DNA of 64,000 nt, from NCBI RefSeq assembly GCF_014873945.1, contig NZ_JADBEC010000001.1, positions 682,001 to 746,000 of the forward strand, in the 5' to 3' direction. How positions within the stretch are numbered: position 1 is the first letter of the stretch; the number at the start of each line of letters is the position of its first letter. The stretch is from Rhizobium viscosum. Lineage in GTDB: Bacteria; Pseudomonadota; Alphaproteobacteria; Rhizobiales; Rhizobiaceae. The position numbers and the translations under genes are program-made. Positions 54,993 to 63,142 of the stretch are shown one piece after another. Below the pieces are notes generated by a model. It saw only the letters and a program-made list of their open reading frames with translations. It was not told the origin of the DNA and made no database searches.

Positions 54993-55008
54993 TGGCATGG
55001 TGCTTGCA
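54993..55008 (+). promoter_or_regulatory. Sigma-54 promoter of the Nit1C operon
   Basis: TGGCATGGTGCTTGCA matches the -24/-12 consensus TGGCACG-N4-TTGCW at all fixed positions but one (T for C), and GG and GC are exactly 10 bp apart. It ends 54 bp before the first operon gene. It implies RpoN control and an activator bound upstream, consistent with nitrogen-starvation expression of this cluster in other bacteria. No clear NtrC site was identified. Confidence 0.72.
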
Positions 55009-55062
55009 ATTCAATGGCTGTACCCCGTGAGAGGGGCCTGACTTCAAACACAGGAGCCATTC

Positions 55063-55545
55063 ATGCCCGCAGTTACCGCACCGGCCCACGCAGATGGAGA
55101 CTTCCTCGTCGATTACGAAGAGAAGGTCTTTGAAGACGTCCAGGCCAAGGAGGGTGAGAAAGCCCTCATCACCTTCCACACCGTCGCCTTCGAAGGATCG
55201 ATCGGCCTCGTGAACCTGCTGCAGGCCAAGCGCCTGAAGCGCAAGGGCTTCGAAACCTCCGTTCTGCTCTATGGTCCCGGCGTGACGCTCGGGGTGCAGC
55301 GCGGCTTTCCCAAGCTCGGCGCGGAAGCCTTCCCCGGCCATTTGAACTTCAACAATCAGATCAAGGGTTTCATGGAAGAAGGCGGCAAGGTCTATGCCTG
55401 CCGCTTCGCGCTGCAGGCGCTCTATGGCCATGGCGAGCAGTCGCTGATCCCCGGCATCCGCCCGATCAGTCCGCTCGACGTGCTGGACATGATTCTCATC
55501 CACCGCCGCGACGGCGCCTTCATCCTCGATACCTGGACGCTCTGA
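55063..55545 (+). CDS. MSMEG_0572/Sll0783-family nitrogen starvation response protein
   Basis: A 160-residue cytoplasmic protein, the first gene of the Nit1C cluster. [20 protein letters not shown] with [20 protein letters not shown] and [17 protein letters not shown] form a DsrE-like Rossmann core; the conserved Cys in [12 protein letters not shown] may matter. The Synechocystis homologue Sll0783 is induced under nitrogen starvation and affects polyhydroxybutyrate storage; the biochemical role is unknown. ATG 55063 follows ACACAGGAGCCATTC. A sigma-54 promoter lies 55 bp upstream. A RIME-like repeat separates it from the nitrilase. Confidence 0.9.
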   Translation: MPAVTAPAHADGDFLVDYEEKVFEDVQAKEGEKALITFHTVAFEGSIGLVNLLQAKRLKRKGFETSVLLYGPGVTLGVQRGFPKLGAEAFPGHLNFNNQIKGFMEEGGKVYACRFALQALYGHGEQSLIPGIRPISPLDVLDMILIHRRDGAFILDTWTL

Positions 55546-55558
55546 CCTGGGGACTGAA

Positions 55559-55744
55559 CCCTTCTCCCCGACGGGGAGAAGGTGGCCCGAAGGGCCGGAT
55601 GAGGGGCCGCGCGGCACATGTCGTCTTCGCCGGTGGCTCAGACGTTCGCTCCTTCGTCGCTCACCCCTCATCTGTCCCGACGGACATCGACCGGGGTTGA
55701 GCCACTGGTCTCAACCCGTCCTTCGGACCCCCACTGGGGAGAAG
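55559..55744. repeat. RIME-like palindromic repeat, copy B
   Basis: Begins with a CCCTTCTCCCC/GGGGAGAAG hairpin and ends with CTGGGGAGAAG. The right part carries GGGGTTGAGCCAC and GGTCTCAACCC, an internal palindrome shared almost base for base with copy C at 59565 but absent from copy A. It lies within the Nit1C operon between the first gene and the nitrilase gene, where its hairpins may affect transcript processing. Confidence 0.85.
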
Positions 55745-55768
55745 CGGAAACCAAGGAAGGATTTCGCC

Positions 55769-56809
55769 ATGGAAAAGAAAATGACCGTCCGGGCGGCAGC
55801 CGCGCAGATCGCGCCGGATCTGACCTCGCGCGAAAAGACGCTGGCGCGCGTGCTGGAGACAATTGCCGAGGCGGCTGCCAAGGGTGCCGAGATCATCGTC
55901 TTTCCGGAGACCTTCGTTCCCTGGTACCCCTATTTCTCCTTCGTGCTGCCGCCGGTTCTATCGGGCCGCGAGCATCTGCGCCTCTATGAAGAGGCTGTCA
56001 CCGTTCCGAGTGCGGCAACCGATGCCGTTGCGGCGGCGGCCCGCGAACATGGCGTCGTCGTGGCGCTCGGCGTCAACGAGCGCGATCATGGCTCGCTCTA
56101 CAATACCCAGCTCCTCTTCGATGCCGACGGCAGGCTTATCCTCAAGCGCCGCAAGATCACGCCGACCTATCATGAGCGGATGATCTGGGGCCAGGGCGAT
56201 GCCTCGGGGCTGACGGTGGTCGACAGCAGCATCGGGCGGCTCGGCGCCCTTGCCTGCTGGGAGCATTACAATCCCCTCGCCCGCTATGCGCTGATGGCCC
56301 AGCACGAGGAAATCCACATCGCCCAGTTTCCGGGTTCGATGGTCGGGCCAATCTTCGCCGAGCAGATGGAAGTGACGATCCGCCATCATGCGCTCGAAAG
56401 CGGCTGCTTCGTCGTCAACGCCACGGGATGGCTGACCGAGGAGCAGATCAATTCCATCACACCCGACCAAGGATTGCAGAAGGCGCTGCGCGGCGGCTGC
56501 ATGACTGCGATCATCTCGCCCGAGGGCAAGCACCTGGCGCCGCCGATCACTGAGGGCGAAGGCATCCTGATCGCCGATCTCGACATGAGCCTGATCACCA
56601 AGCGCAAGCGGATGATGGATTCGGTCGGCCACTATGCCCGCCCCGAGCTGCTGCATCTCGTCATGGACGGCCGCGCCACCCAGCCGATGGTCGGCTCCGC
56701 ACATTCCTTCGAAGCAAACACAGGGACCAAGAGCGATGGACAATACGACGTTTCTGCCGACCGAGACGCTGATCAACGAGTTGCAGTCCTTCGGAGCCAG
56801 GCTCGTTGA
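55769..56809 (+). CDS. Nit6803-type nitrilase
   Basis: A 346-residue nitrilase that hydrolyses nitriles to carboxylic acid and ammonia, cytoplasmic and oligomeric. The catalytic triad is Glu47 in [15 protein letters not shown], Lys129 in [13 protein letters not shown] and Cys163 in [33 protein letters not shown] is characteristic of the branch that includes Synechocystis Nit6803 and the Nit1C cyanide-assimilation nitrilase. ATG 55769 follows AAGGAAGGATTTCGCC; the frame is open upstream through the RIME-like repeat, but that part is not used. Its last 74 bp overlap the radical SAM gene in another frame. Confidence 0.94.
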   Translation: MEKKMTVRAAAAQIAPDLTSREKTLARVLETIAEAAAKGAEIIVFPETFVPWYPYFSFVLPPVLSGREHLRLYEEAVTVPSAATDAVAAAAREHGVVVALGVNERDHGSLYNTQLLFDADGRLILKRRKITPTYHERMIWGQGDASGLTVVDSSIGRLGALACWEHYNPLARYALMAQHEEIHIAQFPGSMVGPIFAEQMEVTIRHHALESGCFVVNATGWLTEEQINSITPDQGLQKALRGGCMTAIISPEGKHLAPPITEGEGILIADLDMSLITKRKRMMDSVGHYARPELLHLVMDGRATQPMVGSAHSFEANTGTKSDGQYDVSADRDADQRVAVLRSQAR

Positions 56810-57854
56810 TCCCAAGGCCGGCCATGAGAGCCGCCGCGGCGGCGCCGGCCCATCCGACCACAAGGCGCTGACCATCGATGGCATGACCGTGATGGTGCCG
56901 GTTCACACGGCGCCGGCCTTCGAGAGCCCCTATCTGGTGGAGAAGCCCGACGAGGCCGGCAAGAGCCGGATCAGCCGCGACGGGCGCGTGCTCGGCGAAG
57001 TGTCCTTCCCGCTGCGCCCGCGCTTCTACGAGCGCAGCACCGCCGACGGCATTCCTTACTCGCAGATTGCCGTGCTGCATGGCCGGGATGTGCTGGCGAC
57101 CACGGTGCTGCAGACCTGCATCCGCTATCAAAGCCGCACCAAGACCTGTCAGTTCTGCGCCATCGGCCAGTCGCTGGCGGCCGGCCGCACCGTTGCCCAC
57201 AAGACGCCGGAGCAGCTGGCGGAAGTCGCCAAGGCCGCTGTCGAACTCGATGGCGTCAAGCATATGGTGATGACGACGGGCACGCCGAAGGGACCGGATC
57301 GCGGTGCTTCGATCCTTGCCGACAGCGCCCGTGCCATCAAGGCGGCCGTCGACCTGCCGATCCAGGCGCAGTGCGAGCCGCCGGAAGACGACATCTGGTT
57401 CTCGATCATGAAGGAAGCCGGCGTCGATGCGCTCGGCATGCATCTGGAAGTCGTGACGCCTGAGCTGCGCGAACGCATCATGCCCGGCAAGGCGCAGGTA
57501 CCGATTTCGAAATACATGACCTCCTTCAAGGCGGCAGTCGAAGTCTTCGGGCGCGGCCAGGTCTCGACCTATATCCTCGCCGGCCTTGGCGACACGCGCG
57601 AGGCGATCCTCGATATTTGCGAGAAGCTGGTCGCGATCGGCGTCTATCCCTTCGTCGTGCCCTTCGTGCCGATTTCGGGAACGCCGCTCGAAAGCCATCC
57701 GGCGCCGAAGCCTGATTTCATGCATTCGATCCTCGGCCCGCTCTCGAAAATGCTGGTCGATAGCGGCTTGAAGGCCGTCGACATCAAGGCCGGCTGCGGC
57801 AAATGCGGCGCCTGCTCTGCCCTTTCCTCCTATGAAAGGATGCTGACCAAATGA
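56736..57854 (+). CDS. MSMEG_0568-family radical SAM protein
   Basis: A 372-residue radical SAM enzyme of the BioB-like fold. The cluster-binding motif is Cys128-x9-Cys138-x2-Cys141 ([15 protein letters not shown]), not the usual Cx3Cx2C, and the C terminus has a second set, C354-GK-C357-GA-C360, likely for another Fe-S cluster. [20 protein letters not shown] follows the barrel. The reaction is unknown; it always occurs with this nitrilase and probably makes or modifies its substrate. ATG 56736 lies 74 bp inside the nitrilase gene; it is supported by AGGGACCAAGAGCG and by family similarity from residue 10 on. Its stop overlaps the GNAT start by 4 bp. Confidence 0.9.
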   Translation: MDNTTFLPTETLINELQSFGARLVDPKAGHESRRGGAGPSDHKALTIDGMTVMVPVHTAPAFESPYLVEKPDEAGKSRISRDGRVLGEVSFPLRPRFYERSTADGIPYSQIAVLHGRDVLATTVLQTCIRYQSRTKTCQFCAIGQSLAAGRTVAHKTPEQLAEVAKAAVELDGVKHMVMTTGTPKGPDRGASILADSARAIKAAVDLPIQAQCEPPEDDIWFSIMKEAGVDALGMHLEVVTPELRERIMPGKAQVPISKYMTSFKAAVEVFGRGQVSTYILAGLGDTREAILDICEKLVAIGVYPFVVPFVPISGTPLESHPAPKPDFMHSILGPLSKMLVDSGLKAVDIKAGCGKCGACSALSSYERMLTK

Positions 57855-58393
57855 TGCTGGAGCCCTTCTCGCCCTATCGCGCCAGCGAATTCCAGGTGAA
57901 GTTTTCCACTTCGGAATGGGAGCGGCAGGAAGCACATGCGCTGCGCCGCGCCGTCTTCTGCGAGGAGCAGAAGATCTTCGAGAACGACGACCGCGATGTG
58001 ATCGACGAGCATGCGATCCCGATCGTGGCGCTGTCGATGATGGGGGTTGCCGCCGACCGGCTGGTCGGCACGGTGCGCATCCATCAGGAGGAGCCGGGAC
58101 TCTGGTGGGGGTCGCGGCTCGCCGTGCACGAGGATTTCCGCAAGATCGGCGCGCTTGGCGCAACGCTGATCCGGCTTGCCGTCTCCTCCGCCAATGCGAT
58201 GGGCTGCCACACGTTCCTTGCCAATGTGCAGGTGCAGAACGGTCTGCTCTTCCGCCGGCTGCACTGGGACGTGATCGAGGAATTCGAGGTCTACGGCAAG
58301 CCGCATCTCAGGATGAAGGCGGACCTTGCCTGGTACCCGCCCTGCCCGACGCCGGAAACCGGGCTGGTGGCGCTCGCCAGGAAGGCGGCGTGA
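57851..58393 (+). CDS. MSMEG_0567/Sll0786-family GNAT acetyltransferase
   Basis: A 180-residue acetyltransferase. The GNAT acetyl-CoA loop appears as FRKIGALGATLIRLAVSSAN near residue 94, with VGTVRIHQEEPGLWWGSRLA before it and GCHTFLANVQVQNGLLFRRL after it. The substrate is unknown but presumably an intermediate of the Nit1C pathway. It is translationally coupled on both sides: a 4-bp overlap with the radical SAM gene and a TGATG junction with the AIR-synthase-like gene. In some genomes it is fused to the latter. Confidence 0.9.
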   Translation: MMLEPFSPYRASEFQVKFSTSEWERQEAHALRRAVFCEEQKIFENDDRDVIDEHAIPIVALSMMGVAADRLVGTVRIHQEEPGLWWGSRLAVHEDFRKIGALGATLIRLAVSSANAMGCHTFLANVQVQNGLLFRRLHWDVIEEFEVYGKPHLRMKADLAWYPPCPTPETGLVALARKAA

Positions 58394-59370
58394 TGGGCGA
58401 GCGGATCGACTTCAAGGCGCTTGCCGCCAAGCTTTCCTCCTCCTCCGGCATTGCTGCCAAGGCGGATATCGGCTCAGTTGCCGCAAGCCTCGGCCTGGCC
58501 GGCCAGCCGGTGGCGGTGGGTGACGATTGCGCCGCCTTGCCCGATGGCGACGGATACCTGCTCTTTGCCATCGAGGGCTTCATCAACGAGTTCGTCGCAG
58601 CCGACCCATGGTTTGCCGGCTGGTGCGGGGTGATGGTCAATATTTCCGATGTCGCCGCGATGGGCGGCCGGCCGGTCGCCGTCGTCGATGCCGTCTGGGC
58701 GAATGGAGAGGCAGGGGCAGCACCCGTGCTCGAAGGGATGCGGGCGGCGGCCAGAGCCTTCGGCGTGCCGATCGTTGGTGGCCATACGAATATCCGCACC
58801 GATCGCGGCCAGCTTTCGGTCGCCATCCTCGGCAAGGCGAAGAAGCTGCTGACCAGCTTCGATGCCCAAGCGGGGGATGTGCTGATCGCGGCGATCGATC
58901 ATCGCGGCCGTTATCGCGAACCTTTCAACAACTGGGAGGCGGCAACCGATGCCCCGCCCGCGCGGCTGCGCGGCGATCTGGAGATCCTGCCCGACATCGC
59001 AGAAGCCGGACTCGCACTCGCTGCCAAGGATATCAGCCAGGGTGGCATTATCGGCACGGCGATCATGCTGGCGGAATGTTCCGGCGTCGGTATCGATATC
59101 GATGTCCGCGCAATTCCGCTGCCGGATGGCGTGGCGATCGAGCGCTGGCTCGCGACCTTTCCAAGCTTCGGCTACCTGATCTCCACCGCACCGGAAAAGG
59201 CCGATGCGGTGATCCGGCACTTTGCCTCCCGCAAGATCAGCGCGGCGGTGATCGGCACTGTCAAAGCCGGCAACGCAGTGGCGATAACGGACGGCGCCGA
59301 TCGTATTGTGATCCGCGACTATGCCGAGACGCCACTGCTGCAGCTCAGTCGGCAGGAGGATGCCGCATGA
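58393..59370 (+). CDS. Sll0787-family AIR synthase-like protein
   Basis: A 325-residue protein of the PurM/HypE/ThiL superfamily, ATP-using enzymes that phosphorylate or cyclise amide-type substrates. GDDCAALPDGDGYLLFAIEG with FINEFVAADPWFAGWCGVMV and NISDVAAMGGRPVAVVDAVW match the AIRS N-terminal domain with metal- and ATP-binding Asp residues; GGHTNIRTDRGQLSVAILG and KDISQGGIIGTAIMLAECSG complete the fold. The substrate in this cluster is unknown. The start at ATG 58393 shares one base with the preceding stop codon; a much longer open frame upstream is not used. It overlaps the glycosyltransferase start by 4 bp. Confidence 0.9.
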   Translation: MGERIDFKALAAKLSSSSGIAAKADIGSVAASLGLAGQPVAVGDDCAALPDGDGYLLFAIEGFINEFVAADPWFAGWCGVMVNISDVAAMGGRPVAVVDAVWANGEAGAAPVLEGMRAAARAFGVPIVGGHTNIRTDRGQLSVAILGKAKKLLTSFDAQAGDVLIAAIDHRGRYREPFNNWEAATDAPPARLRGDLEILPDIAEAGLALAAKDISQGGIIGTAIMLAECSGVGIDIDVRAIPLPDGVAIERWLATFPSFGYLISTAPEKADAVIRHFASRKISAAVIGTVKAGNAVAITDGADRIVIRDYAETPLLQLSRQEDAA

Positions 59371-60701
59371 GCCGGCCGTTGCGCATCGCCATGCTCTCCC
59401 ATTCCACCAACCCGCGCGGCGGCGTGGTGCATGCCATGCAGCTTTCCGAGGCTTTGACTGCTCTTGGCCACGACGTCGTGCTGCATGCGCCGGATGCCAA
59501 GGGGACGGGATTTTTCCGTGAGCCGGCCTGCGGTGCGGTGTTGGTACCGGTTAAGCAGGTTGCTCCCCCTTCTCCCCAACGGGGAGATGTCCGCAGGACA
59601 GATGAGGGGGTGGAGCGGAGCGACGCAACGAGCGGCAAGCGAGATGCAGAATTTGCGGGTGCGGCCCCCTCATCCGACCCTTCGGGCCACCAACCGGGGT
59701 TGAGCCACGGGTCTCAACCCGTCCTTCGGACCCCCGCTGGGGAGAAGGGAGGGATGACCGCCATGGTCGAGCAACGGATTGCCGATTACATCAATCACTT
59801 CGAAAACCCCGCCGCCCGCGGATTCGATATCTACCACGCCCATGACGGCATTTCCGGCAATGCGCTGGCAACCTTGAAGGAGCGCGGGCTGATCCCCGCG
59901 TTCGTCCGCACCGTCCATCATATCGACCAGTTCGCAGATCCCAAGCTGATGGCGCTGCAGGATCGGTCCATCGAGCGGGCCGACCTGTTCTTCACCGTCA
60001 GTTCGATGTGGCGCAAGACGCTTGAGGAAACGCGCGGCATCCGCTCCACCGTCGTCGGCAACGGCGTCGATACCGGGCGCTTCTCCCCCGCCATCGACGC
60101 CAGCGCGCTGCGCGGCAAACTCGCCCTGCCGGACGGCCCGATCTTCCTTGCCGTCGGCGGCATCGAGGCGCGCAAGAATACGATCGCCATGCTGGAAGCC
60201 TTCGGCCAAGTGCGCGCCATCCGCCCGGATGCGCAATTCGTCATTGCCGGTGGTGCTTCGCTGCTCGATCATCACGGCTATCAGCGCGAGTTCCGTGCGG
60301 TGCTCGCCTCGCTCGGCGAGCATGCGGCCGCCGTCCATATCCTCGGCACCGTTGCCGACGAGGATATGCCGGCACTTTACCGGCTTGCAGATACGCTGGT
60401 CTTCGCCTCGGTCAAGGAAGGCTTCGGCCTCGTGGTATTGGAAGCGATGGCGAGTGGCGTGCCCGTCGTCGTCTCCTCCATCGCACCTTTCACCGAATAT
60501 CTCGGCGCCGAGGATGTCGTCTGGTGCGATCCGCAGAATTCCGCCTCGATTGCCGAAGCCATGGCGATCTCGCTTATGCCGCCGGTGCGCGCCGGGCTTA
60601 TCCCGCACGGGCTTGATCTTGCCGCCCATCACAGCTGGCAGCGCACGGCTGCCGCCCATCTCCAAGCCTACGAGACATTGAAGGAGCCTGCCCATGCCTG
60701 A
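59367..60701 (+). CDS. MSMEG_0565-family glycosyltransferase with an in-frame repeat insertion
   Basis: A 444-residue GT4-type (GT-B fold) glycosyltransferase. The N domain starts RPLRIAMLSHSTNPRGGVVH and continues FDIYHAHDGISGNAL; the C domain has FLAVGGIEARKNTIAMLEAF and the sugar-nucleotide motif KEGFGLVVLEAMASGVPVVV. Residues about 66 to 129 come from a RIME-like repeat (copy C), read through without a stop, so the protein is some 60 residues longer than expected for its family. The insertion lies in a loop between the opening strand region and MTAMVEQRIADYI, so the enzyme may still fold. It overlaps its neighbours by 4 and 8 bp. The acceptor is unknown. Confidence 0.88.
   Translation: MSRPLRIAMLSHSTNPRGGVVHAMQLSEALTALGHDVVLHAPDAKGTGFFREPACGAVLVPVKQVAPPSPQRGDVRRTDEGVERSDATSGKRDAEFAGAAPSSDPSGHQPGLSHGSQPVLRTPAGEKGGMTAMVEQRIADYINHFENPAARGFDIYHAHDGISGNALATLKERGLIPAFVRTVHHIDQFADPKLMALQDRSIERADLFFTVSSMWRKTLEETRGIRSTVVGNGVDTGRFSPAIDASALRGKLALPDGPIFLAVGGIEARKNTIAMLEAFGQVRAIRPDAQFVIAGGASLLDHHGYQREFRAVLASLGEHAAAVHILGTVADEDMPALYRLADTLVFASVKEGFGLVVLEAMASGVPVVVSSIAPFTEYLGAEDVVWCDPQNSASIAEAMAISLMPPVRAGLIPHGLDLAAHHSWQRTAAAHLQAYETLKEPAHA
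59565..59748. repeat. RIME-like palindromic repeat, copy C (inside a coding sequence)
   Basis: About 184 bp from CCCCCTTCTCCCC to CTGGGGAGAAGGG, with GATGAGGGGG and CCCCCTCATC arms and the ACCGGGGTTGAGCCAC module shared with copy B. It lies wholly within the glycosyltransferase frame and is readable in that frame, adding a Pro/Gly/Arg-rich stretch (APPSPQRGDVRRTDEG...[15 protein letters not shown]). Confidence 0.88.
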
Positions 60702-60981
60702 AATGCGCTTCGTCATCGCCTGGCCCGATGGCCGCGAGGAGACCTGTTATTCTCCCTCCCTCGTCATCCGGGACTTCTTCGAGGAAGGCCAGACCTATCC
60801 GATCCGCGATTTTCTCGACCGCAGCCGCAAGGCGCTGACCATCGCCAGCGACCGGGTTGAAGCGAAATACGGCTATCCCTGTTCGCTCGCCCGCGGCCAG
60901 CTTGCCCGCATCGAGGAGGCGAGCTCCCTCTTTCTTGCCGATGCCGATGCCCGCGTGCGCTGCGAAAGTTTCATTCTCTGA
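60694..60981 (+). CDS. MSMEG_0570-family nitrogen starvation response protein
   Basis: A 95-residue protein, MRFVIAWPDGREETCYSPSL with VIRDFFEEGQTYPIRDFLDR, then SRKALTIASDRVEAKYGYPC and SLARGQLARIEEASSLF. This is the MSMEG_0570 family, found only in Nit1C clusters; the function is unknown. Two Cys residues (CYSPS and PCSLA) may be important. It overlaps the glycosyltransferase by 8 bp and precedes the flavin oxidoreductase by 14 bp. The MPEMRFV start at 60694 follows GAAGGAGCCTGCCC. Confidence 0.9.
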   Translation: MPEMRFVIAWPDGREETCYSPSLVIRDFFEEGQTYPIRDFLDRSRKALTIASDRVEAKYGYPCSLARGQLARIEEASSLFLADADARVRCESFIL

Positions 60982-60995
60982 AAGGAACCCGACCC

Positions 60996-62267
60996 ATGAC
61001 CTTTTCCCTCAAGCCGCATTACAGCGCCGTCGTCATCGGCGGCGGCCAGGCCGGGCTTTCGGCCAGCCACTATCTCAAGAAGCACGGCATCGACCATGTC
61101 GTCTTCGAGAAGAAGACCGTAGCGCATAAATGGAAGAACGAGCGCTGGGATGCGTTCTGCCTGGTGACGCCGAACTGGCAGTGCCAGCTGCCGGACCACC
61201 CCTATGACGGCGATGAGCCGCATGGCTTCATGGTCAAGGACGAGATCATCGCCTATGTCGACCGCTTCGTAAAAAAGGTGAATGCACCTGTTCTCGAAGG
61301 CACGACTGTCACCTCTCTCGAAAAAGCCGGGGACCTCTTCAGGCTCTCGACTTCGGCAGGGGCGCTGACCGCAGACAGCGTCATCATCGCCACCAGCCTC
61401 TACAGCGCGCCGGCCATTCCGCGCGCCGCCGAGCGTCTGCCTGACAATGTCCTGCAGATCCACACGGCTGACTACCGAAATCCCGGGCAATTGCCTGATG
61501 GCGCCGTTGTCGTCGTCGGTTCCGGCCAGTCCGGCTGCCAGATCGCCGAAGACCTGCATCTTGCCGGCCGCAAGGTGCATATGGTCACCGGCAATGCGCC
61601 ACGCTGCGCCCGCTTTTATCGTGGCCGCGATGTGGTCGACTGGCTCGCCGATGTCGGCCAGTACGACATCACCGTCGAGCATGACGGCATGACCAAGAAG
61701 AAGCACGACACCAATCATTATCTCACCGGCCGTGACGGCGGGCGCGATATCGACCTGCGCAAATTCGCGCTGGAGGGCATGTCGCTCTATGGCCGCATGG
61801 AAAACGTATCCAGCGGACGGATGCTGTTCGAGGAGAACCTCAAAGCCAATCTCGACAATGCCGACCGGGTCTATAACGGCATCAATGCGCTGATCGACCG
61901 GCATATTGCCGAGAAGGGTATCGAAGCGCCGCCGGCCAGCGTCTACACACCGCTCTGGGAGCCGGAAAGCGAACCGGTAGAACTCGATCTCAGGGCGGAG
62001 GGTGTCACTTCGGTGATCTGGGCAACCGGCTTTTCGCCCGACTGGTCCTATGTCGGCCTGCCGATTTTCGACGGCACCGGCTACCCGGTGCAGCGGCGCG
62101 GCGTGACGGGTATCGACGGGGTCTATGTGCTCGGCCTGCCCTGGCTCTGGACCTGGGGTTCCGGCCGCTTCCTTGCCGTCGGCAAGGATGCCGAGCATGT
62201 GGTAAACCACCTCGCCGGCCATCTGGAAGCCGCCCGTCCGGTCCTGAAACAGGCGGCCAGCGCTTGA
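60996..62267 (+). CDS. MSMEG_0569-family flavin-dependent oxidoreductase
   Basis: A 423-residue FMO-like flavoprotein. It has FAD site SAVVIGGGQAGLSASHYLKK, NADPH site VVVVGSGQSGCQIAEDLHLA and the late ATGFSPDWSYVGLPIFDG motif, as in class B monooxygenases. LVTPNWQCQLPDHPYDGDEP is typical of this family. It probably oxidises the nitrogen or sulfur of a pathway intermediate; the substrate is unknown. It ends just 2 bp before the Pnap_2097-type gene, so it belongs to the same operon. The RBS GAAAGGAACCCGACCC is 3 bp before the ATG. Confidence 0.92.
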   Translation: MTFSLKPHYSAVVIGGGQAGLSASHYLKKHGIDHVVFEKKTVAHKWKNERWDAFCLVTPNWQCQLPDHPYDGDEPHGFMVKDEIIAYVDRFVKKVNAPVLEGTTVTSLEKAGDLFRLSTSAGALTADSVIIATSLYSAPAIPRAAERLPDNVLQIHTADYRNPGQLPDGAVVVVGSGQSGCQIAEDLHLAGRKVHMVTGNAPRCARFYRGRDVVDWLADVGQYDITVEHDGMTKKKHDTNHYLTGRDGGRDIDLRKFALEGMSLYGRMENVSSGRMLFEENLKANLDNADRVYNGINALIDRHIAEKGIEAPPASVYTPLWEPESEPVELDLRAEGVTSVIWATGFSPDWSYVGLPIFDGTGYPVQRRGVTGIDGVYVLGLPWLWTWGSGRFLAVGKDAEHVVNHLAGHLEAARPVLKQAASA

Positions 62268-62269
62268 AC

Positions 62270-63142
62270 ATGAATGTCGCGATCCTCGATTTTCATCCGC
62301 CCACATTTTCGGAATCCGAGCCGTCAGCGCGCGAGCTGATGGAGCAGGCGCTCGCACCGCATATGCTCGTCGGCATGCCGCACTTGACGCCATCAGGCCT
62401 GTCGGAAACCTGGGCGATGAAAGAGCTCGGGCACCGCCACTGGCTGATGCTCGCGCGCCATCTCGGCATGGAGAATGCCGATTTCCGCACGCCCGATGGC
62501 GGCGAGGCCTATGCCGCGATCTGCGCGACATCGCTGCAACATGCGAATTTCGGTGCCGTTCGGGCCAATGATGTGCTGACAATCCGCTCCTCGCTCTCGC
62601 CCGTCTCGCGCACACAGGTTTCGACCCGTCACCGGCTTTTCGTGCGCGGCGGCCTGATCGGCGAGGTGGAGCTGATTTCCACATTCGTCTGCCGCATGCG
62701 GGAGGGCGACAATTACTCGATCGCCCGTGTTCCCCTGCCCAGTGTGGCGGCTGTGGTTGAGGATAGTGCGTTGGCAAGGACGGCGGCCCTGCTGCGCGCC
62801 GGCACGCTGAAAACGCATTTCGGCCTGCCGGCCAATCCGGTCAAGGCGTTGCGCGGCTTTCGCTTCGAGCCGGATGCGTCGCAGGAATTCAATGGAGCCG
62901 GGCTGTTCTACTTCGCGGAATTCCAGGCACTCATCGATCGTGCCTTCGGGCGATGGTTTCCTGAGCTTTCGCAGGTGTCTCGGCGAGAGATCTTCTTTTC
63001 CGGCAATATCCGGGCCGGCGAAGCCGTGCGGGTGGAGTTGATGGGGCTTTCGCCCGACCGGCGGCGGTCTTTCTGCCGACTGCGGCGGGAAGAAGATGGC
63101 AAGGTGATCGGCAAGGCCTTTATGGAGTGGCAGGCCGAGTAG
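62270..63142 (+). CDS. Pnap_2097/LnmK-like hot-dog fold protein
   Basis: A 290-residue protein. MLVGMPHLTPSGLSETWAMK, YAAICATSLQHANFGAVRAN and FYFAEFQALIDRAFGRWFP fit the Pnap_2097 family, related to LnmK acyltransferase/decarboxylase with a double hot-dog fold. Pathway role in Nit1C clusters is unproven, though an acyl-thioester step is plausible. The ATG at 62270 is 2 bp past the previous stop; an in-frame TTG at 62264 is possible. It closes the cluster on the plus strand, and its last 23 bp overlap the convergent aminotransferase-fold gene. Confidence 0.82.
   Translation: MNVAILDFHPPTFSESEPSARELMEQALAPHMLVGMPHLTPSGLSETWAMKELGHRHWLMLARHLGMENADFRTPDGGEAYAAICATSLQHANFGAVRANDVLTIRSSLSPVSRTQVSTRHRLFVRGGLIGEVELISTFVCRMREGDNYSIARVPLPSVAAVVEDSALARTAALLRAGTLKTHFGLPANPVKALRGFRFEPDASQEFNGAGLFYFAEFQALIDRAFGRWFPELSQVSRREIFFSGNIRAGEAVRVELMGLSPDRRRSFCRLRREEDGKVIGKAFMEWQAE

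Noticed and set aside
57916..59370. Extended 484-codon frame for the AIR-synthase-like gene
   Set aside because: The extra upstream part lies inside the GNAT gene in another frame and reads as Arg-rich nonsense; family similarity starts at 58393.
58527..60701. Apparent 724-codon fusion ending in the glycosyltransferase
   Set aside because: The first 280 codons overlap the AIR-synthase-like gene out of frame; the true start is ATG 59367.
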